Shown: one piece after another, positions 60,558 through 64,000 of the stretch
Numbering within the stretch: the first letter of the stretch is position 1
Layout of the letters: every line of letters begins with the position of its first letter
DNA from: Plantago ovata
Taxonomy: Eukaryota > Streptophyta > Magnoliopsida > Lamiales > Plantaginaceae
Length of the DNA stretch: 64,000 nucleotides
Direction of reading: 5' to 3'
NCBI GenBank assembly: GCA_028274465.1
Contig: CM051455.1
Span: forward strand, 55,818,738-55,882,737
Translations under genes and position numbers: made by a program
The notes under the pieces: generated by a model
What the model was told of the DNA's origin: nothing
Databases searched by the model: none
What the model saw: the letters and a program-made list of their open reading frames with translations, nothing else

Positions 60558-62502
60558 GATTCTCTGTTGAAGTATTAATGATGTTATCAGCTGCAGAAAC
60601 TATGTTATTTGGAGAAAACTTGTCTGCAGAGATCACATTTGTTGGAGTAATATCATACAAATCATAGTTAGTCTTATCAAGAGAAAACATTGAATGATAA
60701 GAACTAGAAGATGCAGATATAATATCCTGCTTGAAAGGAAAAACATGTTCAACAAACTCAACATGTCTTGAAATGAAAACTTTTCTAGTGTCAAGATCCA
60801 GTAATCTGTATCCTTTATATCCCAATGGATATCCCAGTAAGATACACTTGATTGCTCTAGAATCAAATTTAGATCTGTGAGATGTAAGAGTAGATGCATA
60901 GCATAAGCATCCAAAGATCTTTAAATGAGTCATATCTGGTGCTTTGCCATATAATACTTCATATGGACTTTTGTTTTGCAAAATTTCAGTAGGCAATCTA
61001 TTGATAATATGACATGCTGTAAGAACACATTCAGACCAATATATAATAGGAACATTTGATTGAAAGAAAACGACTCTAGCAACTTGGAGTAAATGTTGAT
61101 GCTTTCTTTCAACTCTTCCATTCTGTTGAGGTGTTTCTACACATGATCTTTGATGTATAATGCCAAGTGAACTGTAAAACTCATGAAGAATGAATTCAGA
61201 TCCATTGTCACTTCTGATACATTTGATTTTACTGCTGAATTGAGTTAAAACCATGGTATAAAAATGCAGAAGATGGATCTTAGTTTCAGATTTGTTTTTC
61301 ATTAAGTACAACCATGTGCCTCTTGATTTGTCCTCCACAATTGTAAGAAAATATCTTTGACCATTATAAGAATCAGTGTGAAAGGGTCCCCAGATATCAA
61401 CATGTATGAGATCAAAAATATTCTCAGAAATTGTATTGCTTTCATTGAAACTCAATCTCTTTTGTTTACAAAAATGACAAATATCACAAGATTGAAAAGT
61501 ATTGTTACATTTCTGAGAAGGTATTAACTTTGAAGAAACAAGCTTTGCTAAAGTTGCATGACCTAATCTAAGATGCCACAAGGTTGTGAGATCCATCTCT
61601 GAAGTAGTCTTGTTATTAGCAGCAGTAAAAGTAGATGCAGCAGGTGAGCAATGTTCTGTATGCAAGTGATAAAGACCATCTTTGAGATCAGCAAAACCAA
61701 TCTTGCTGTTGGTTGTTATGTCCTGTAGATCACAATGAGTTGAGTAAAAAGAACACATAACATTTTCATACATAGTTAGATGAGGAACAGATACTAGATT
61801 AAAGCTAAAATCAGGTACAAATAACACATTATGCAATGTTAAAGTAGAAGAGAGCTTTATGTGTCCTGATTTTGTAGCATTAATAGTACTTCCTGTAGGC
61901 AACTGTATGTTAATATTAACATCTCTCAATGGACTAGTGAATAGAGAGAAATCACAGACCATGTGATTTGTTGCACCTGTGTCAAGAATCCATTTAAACT
62001 TGTTAATGGATATAGAAGATAAAGCATAACCTGTTTTTGTTCCAGAGGTGGAAGCTTGTTGATTGTCAACTGGGTTATGATCAGAGATAGCTATTGCACC
62101 TGAGTGTCTGCCATTTCCATTAGCTAGCTGAGCTTGGAACTTTGTGAACTGAAGAAATTGGTTGTACAACTCAGGAGACATGTCTGCACAAGATGTGTCT
62201 GCAGCTTGAAGAGAACCAAAACTGGTGTTTTCTGCAGCATGTGCTTGACCATGTGTTTTCCCTTGTCCTTGAACAACATTCCCAAGCTTCCTCTGACCTC
62301 TAGGACCATCCCATCCAGGGGGATTACCAATCACTTGATAACAACTCTTGTAAGTGTGACCAGAGAAGCCACAATAGGTGCATTTAGGCCTATTTTTCTC
62401 TTTAGATGCAGCCTTAAAATGATTGTTCTTAGCTAAGCATGCAGTAGAGCTTGGATTATCCGGTGAATGTTGTTGTTGCTGCTGAGTCACGGCCATAGCC
62501 AT
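60535..62502 (-). CDS. Copia polyprotein central part: zinc knuckle, protease, integrase
   Basis: Open for 655 codons. CTYCGFSGHTYKSC is the CCHC zinc knuckle (about residues 40-53). WILDTGATNHMVCD is the aspartic protease motif (about 168-181). HLRLGHATL with CDICHFCKQK is the integrase HHCC/GAG-pre-integrase region. The integrase core shows D in HVDIWGPF, D in RSDNGSEF and E in QNGRVERKH, the complete DDE triad. The first Met is not the natural start; it is internal to the gag-pol polyprotein, whose upstream part is broken by stops. Confidence 0.9.
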   Translation of the reverse strand: MAMAVTQQQQQHSPDNPSSTACLAKNNHFKAASKEKNRPKCTYCGFSGHTYKSCYQVIGNPPGWDGPRGQRKLGNVVQGQGKTHGQAHAAENTSFGSLQAADTSCADMSPELYNQFLQFTKFQAQLANGNGRHSGAIAISDHNPVDNQQASTSGTKTGYALSSISINKFKWILDTGATNHMVCDFSLFTSPLRDVNINIQLPTGSTINATKSGHIKLSSTLTLHNVLFVPDFSFNLVSVPHLTMYENVMCSFYSTHCDLQDITTNSKIGFADLKDGLYHLHTEHCSPAASTFTAANNKTTSEMDLTTLWHLRLGHATLAKLVSSKLIPSQKCNNTFQSCDICHFCKQKRLSFNESNTISENIFDLIHVDIWGPFHTDSYNGQRYFLTIVEDKSRGTWLYLMKNKSETKIHLLHFYTMVLTQFSSKIKCIRSDNGSEFILHEFYSSLGIIHQRSCVETPQQNGRVERKHQHLLQVARVVFFQSNVPIIYWSECVLTACHIINRLPTEILQNKSPYEVLYGKAPDMTHLKIFGCLCYASTLTSHRSKFDSRAIKCILLGYPLGYKGYRLLDLDTRKVFISRHVEFVEHVFPFKQDIISASSSSYHSMFSLDKTNYDLYDITPTNVISADKFSPNNIVSAADNIINTSTENHEAARYN

Positions 62503-63422
62503 TCCATCTTGACTAGAAACAGGTCTAGCATCTTGTAAACTTCTTTAACTTTCTTCTTGCAGAACTACAGCATACACACCACTCAAAGAAGGAATTGGAG
62601 TTTGCATCATCAGTTGACTCCTTATAGCACTATAGGAATCATGCATGCAATCCTACCAAGAATTTTATCACCGAGTCCCTCTGTTGTAATTGTTGCATTT
62701 CAGCCAAACCTCCACAGGTACAATGTGGAATCGGACATATACTAATATACTCATCCCAGACACTTTTGAACTTAGCATAATAAGAAGAAACTGGCAAGTT
62801 CTCTAGTTTCATAGAGCTCAATGCCCTTTCTAAAGTAAGTGCTCGAGTGCCATCACTCTTTGTGAATCTAGTATGTAGTTCCACCCACAAATCACGAGCC
62901 ACAGTAATAGACAGAACATTTTGGCGAATTTCAGCAGAGCATGAGTTTAATAACCAGATTAACACCAAATTATTGGCACGAACCCAAGCAGCATAAAGAA
63001 CTGGATTAACAATGGGATTAGGAGCAGAAATAGTACCATCAATAAATCCATTCTTGTTCTTCACTGATAACGCCATCAAGATACTTTTTTGCTCCAAGAA
63101 GGATAATTCATCGATGTCAGCGGATGTAAAGTGATTGCTATGCCTGGCTGATCAGATGGATGCAAGTAGTATGGCGAATGAGGATCATCAGCAACACTTC
63201 TTGGTGGCGCATTGCGGCGGTTAGTTTCCTCTTCTCTCTGACGCCTAGTGATCTCATCCTCAAGGCGACGTCGTTCATCCTCAATACGGCGGTTGCGCTC
63301 CTCCTCATCACGGCGGTCTCCTCAGCACGGCGGATGCGTTCTTCCTCCGTAAGATGATTCTGGTCATCATTGCGGTGCTTATCACCAGTAGAACGACGGT
63401 TATTAACATCATCAGAAGACAT
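62503..63422 (-). pseudogene. Copia gag, broken by frameshifts and stops
   Basis: Starts at ATG 63422 (MSSDDVNNRRSTGDKHRNDD). A charged Arg/Glu coiled-coil stretch (RRIEDERRRLEDEITRRQRE, in a shifted frame from about 63320) precedes a gag domain of the plant Copia type (LMALSVKNKNGFIDGTI, YAAWVRANNLVLIWLLNS, LWVELHTRFTKSDG). Lesions: frameshift near 63318, frameshift in an A run near 63088, a 4-base CATG duplication near 62642, and a TAA stop near 62545. Products could come only from mobilisation in trans. Confidence 0.85.
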
Positions 63423-63540
63423 TTTGAGCAGAAATCAGAAATGAAACAAAAGAATTGAATCAATCGGAGTTGATTGAGATAACAGAAAAGAATTCAGCCG
63501 GAGTAAGTTGTTTAAACGGAAGCGATTTGGATCGGAAACA

Positions 63541-63558
63541 CATGAGTCGATGATACCA
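63541..63558 (-). other. Copia primer-binding site
   Basis: Minus strand reads TGGTATCATCGACTCATG directly after the 5' LTR. TGGTATCA matches the 3' end of initiator methionine tRNA, the usual primer for Copia. Confidence 0.85.
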
Positions 63559-63893
63559 TATAAAACTGGAATTGTATTGATAGAATAAGATTGAATGATA
63601 CAATTATAGTTCAATCAAGAAAGGGAACATGTGTAAGAAATTATAGTTCAATCAAGAAAGGGAACATGTGTAAGAAAGATCTCTGAAGATCATGAAGTGA
63701 AAAGTGAATGAAATGAAGAAGGAACTCTGTTTATATAGTCTGTTTATATAGTCTGTTTATATAGTTACAGAGTTACCGACTTAGTACAATCATCAGTGCA
63801 CGACGTACTCCTCTAATCAGGCTTAATTCGTCTTTCCTTCTCAATTCGTCTGTCCTCAATTCCTTTCAGTTCGTCCGTCGTGGTGAGCTTACA
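63559..63893 (-). repeat. Copia 5' LTR (335 bp) with internal micro-duplications
   Basis: Same sequence as 58351-58622 but 63 bases longer: a 37-base unit (ATTATAGTTCAATCAAG...) is present twice and a 13-base TCTGTTTATATAG unit three times, which multiplies the TATA-like core of the promoter. Confidence 0.95.
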
Positions 63894-64000
63894 GTAGGTC
63901 GTACTCTATAGTCTCAGCATGTGGTGTTTGTTTGTTTACTTTTGCAGCATTTGATCACCAACCATTCGTATAAGTTTGTGCCTTTAGTTCGATTGTGGGA

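Larger units (their letters stand above)
58351..63893 (-). mobile_element. Copia LTR retrotransposon, nearly complete, 5,543 bp
   Basis: Minus-strand element bounded by LTRs (5' LTR 63559-63893, 3' LTR 58351-58622) and an exact 5-bp duplication GTAGG (58346-58350, 63894-63898). The LTRs start TGTAAGCTCACC and end CAGTTTTATA, so the terminus is TG...TA rather than TG...CA. A tRNA-iMet-type primer site and a purine tract adjoin them. Domain order gag, zinc knuckle, protease, integrase, reverse transcriptase, RNase H identifies Copia. Several frameshifts and stops make it non-autonomous. The two LTRs differ by three substitutions over 272 shared bases, so the insertion is recent. Confidence 0.95.

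Overview
This window is nuclear DNA of a flowering plant, most likely a eudicot. It is AT-rich, with GT-AG introns, plant-only gene families (CLASSY chromatin remodellers, NEP1-interacting-type RING-H2 proteins, DUF4094 galactosyltransferases, TTL thioredoxin-like proteins), Stowaway, Tourist and Mutator MITEs and LTR retrotransposons. I cannot name the species. Very little of the 64 kb is intact single-copy gene. Most of it is a duplicated, decaying gene cluster with mobile elements nested in it.

Layout. (1) 0.95-1.62 kb, plus strand: the 3' exons of a NEP1-interacting-protein-like RING-H2 gene, the only gene here that looks healthy. (2) A block of about 18 kb at 3.7-21.5 kb is repeated head to tail at 23.1-41.3 kb. 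Each copy holds an LTR-like repeat, a seven-exon CLASSY 3/4-like SNF2 gene on the minus strand, and upstream of it the 5' half of a beta-1,3-galactosyltransferase (B3GALT) pseudogene. (3) A third, truncated copy at 49.2-54.1 kb keeps only CLASSY exons 1-3 and B3GALT exon 1. (4) Between and around these lie LINE fragments (20.1-21.1, 41.3-42.7 kb), a reverse-transcriptase relic split by a solo LTR (43.8-46.9 kb), a Copia 3' remnant (47.6-48.4 kb), a TTL-like gene fragment (54.8-55.6 kb), a second solo LTR (55.9-57.8 kb) and a nearly complete, recently inserted Copia element (58.35-63.89 kb, minus strand).

CLASSY proteins recruit RNA polymerase IV for 24-nt siRNA production and RNA-directed DNA methylation. 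Here the gene exists in 2.4 copies. The 598-codon ATPase reading frame is open in both large copies, but each copy carries two different 1-base deletions that break the full frame. The restored exon sum (1,458 codons including stop, from the ATG at 14612) divides by three, so the exon model is probably right. The lesions are either real, independent inactivations or base-level assembly errors.

Most unusual observations: a Tourist-type element (5186-6386, TSD TTA) carrying fragments of two unrelated host genes, plastid glutathione reductase and a CPL3-like CTD phosphatase; the CLASSY/B3GALT multiplication itself, where shared B3GALT lesions show the order of events; a Mutator MITE inside a Stowaway MITE inside the LTR-like repeat, with target-site duplications confirmed by the empty site in the other copy; and a Copia element whose 5' LTR grew by 63 bp of micro-duplication after insertion.
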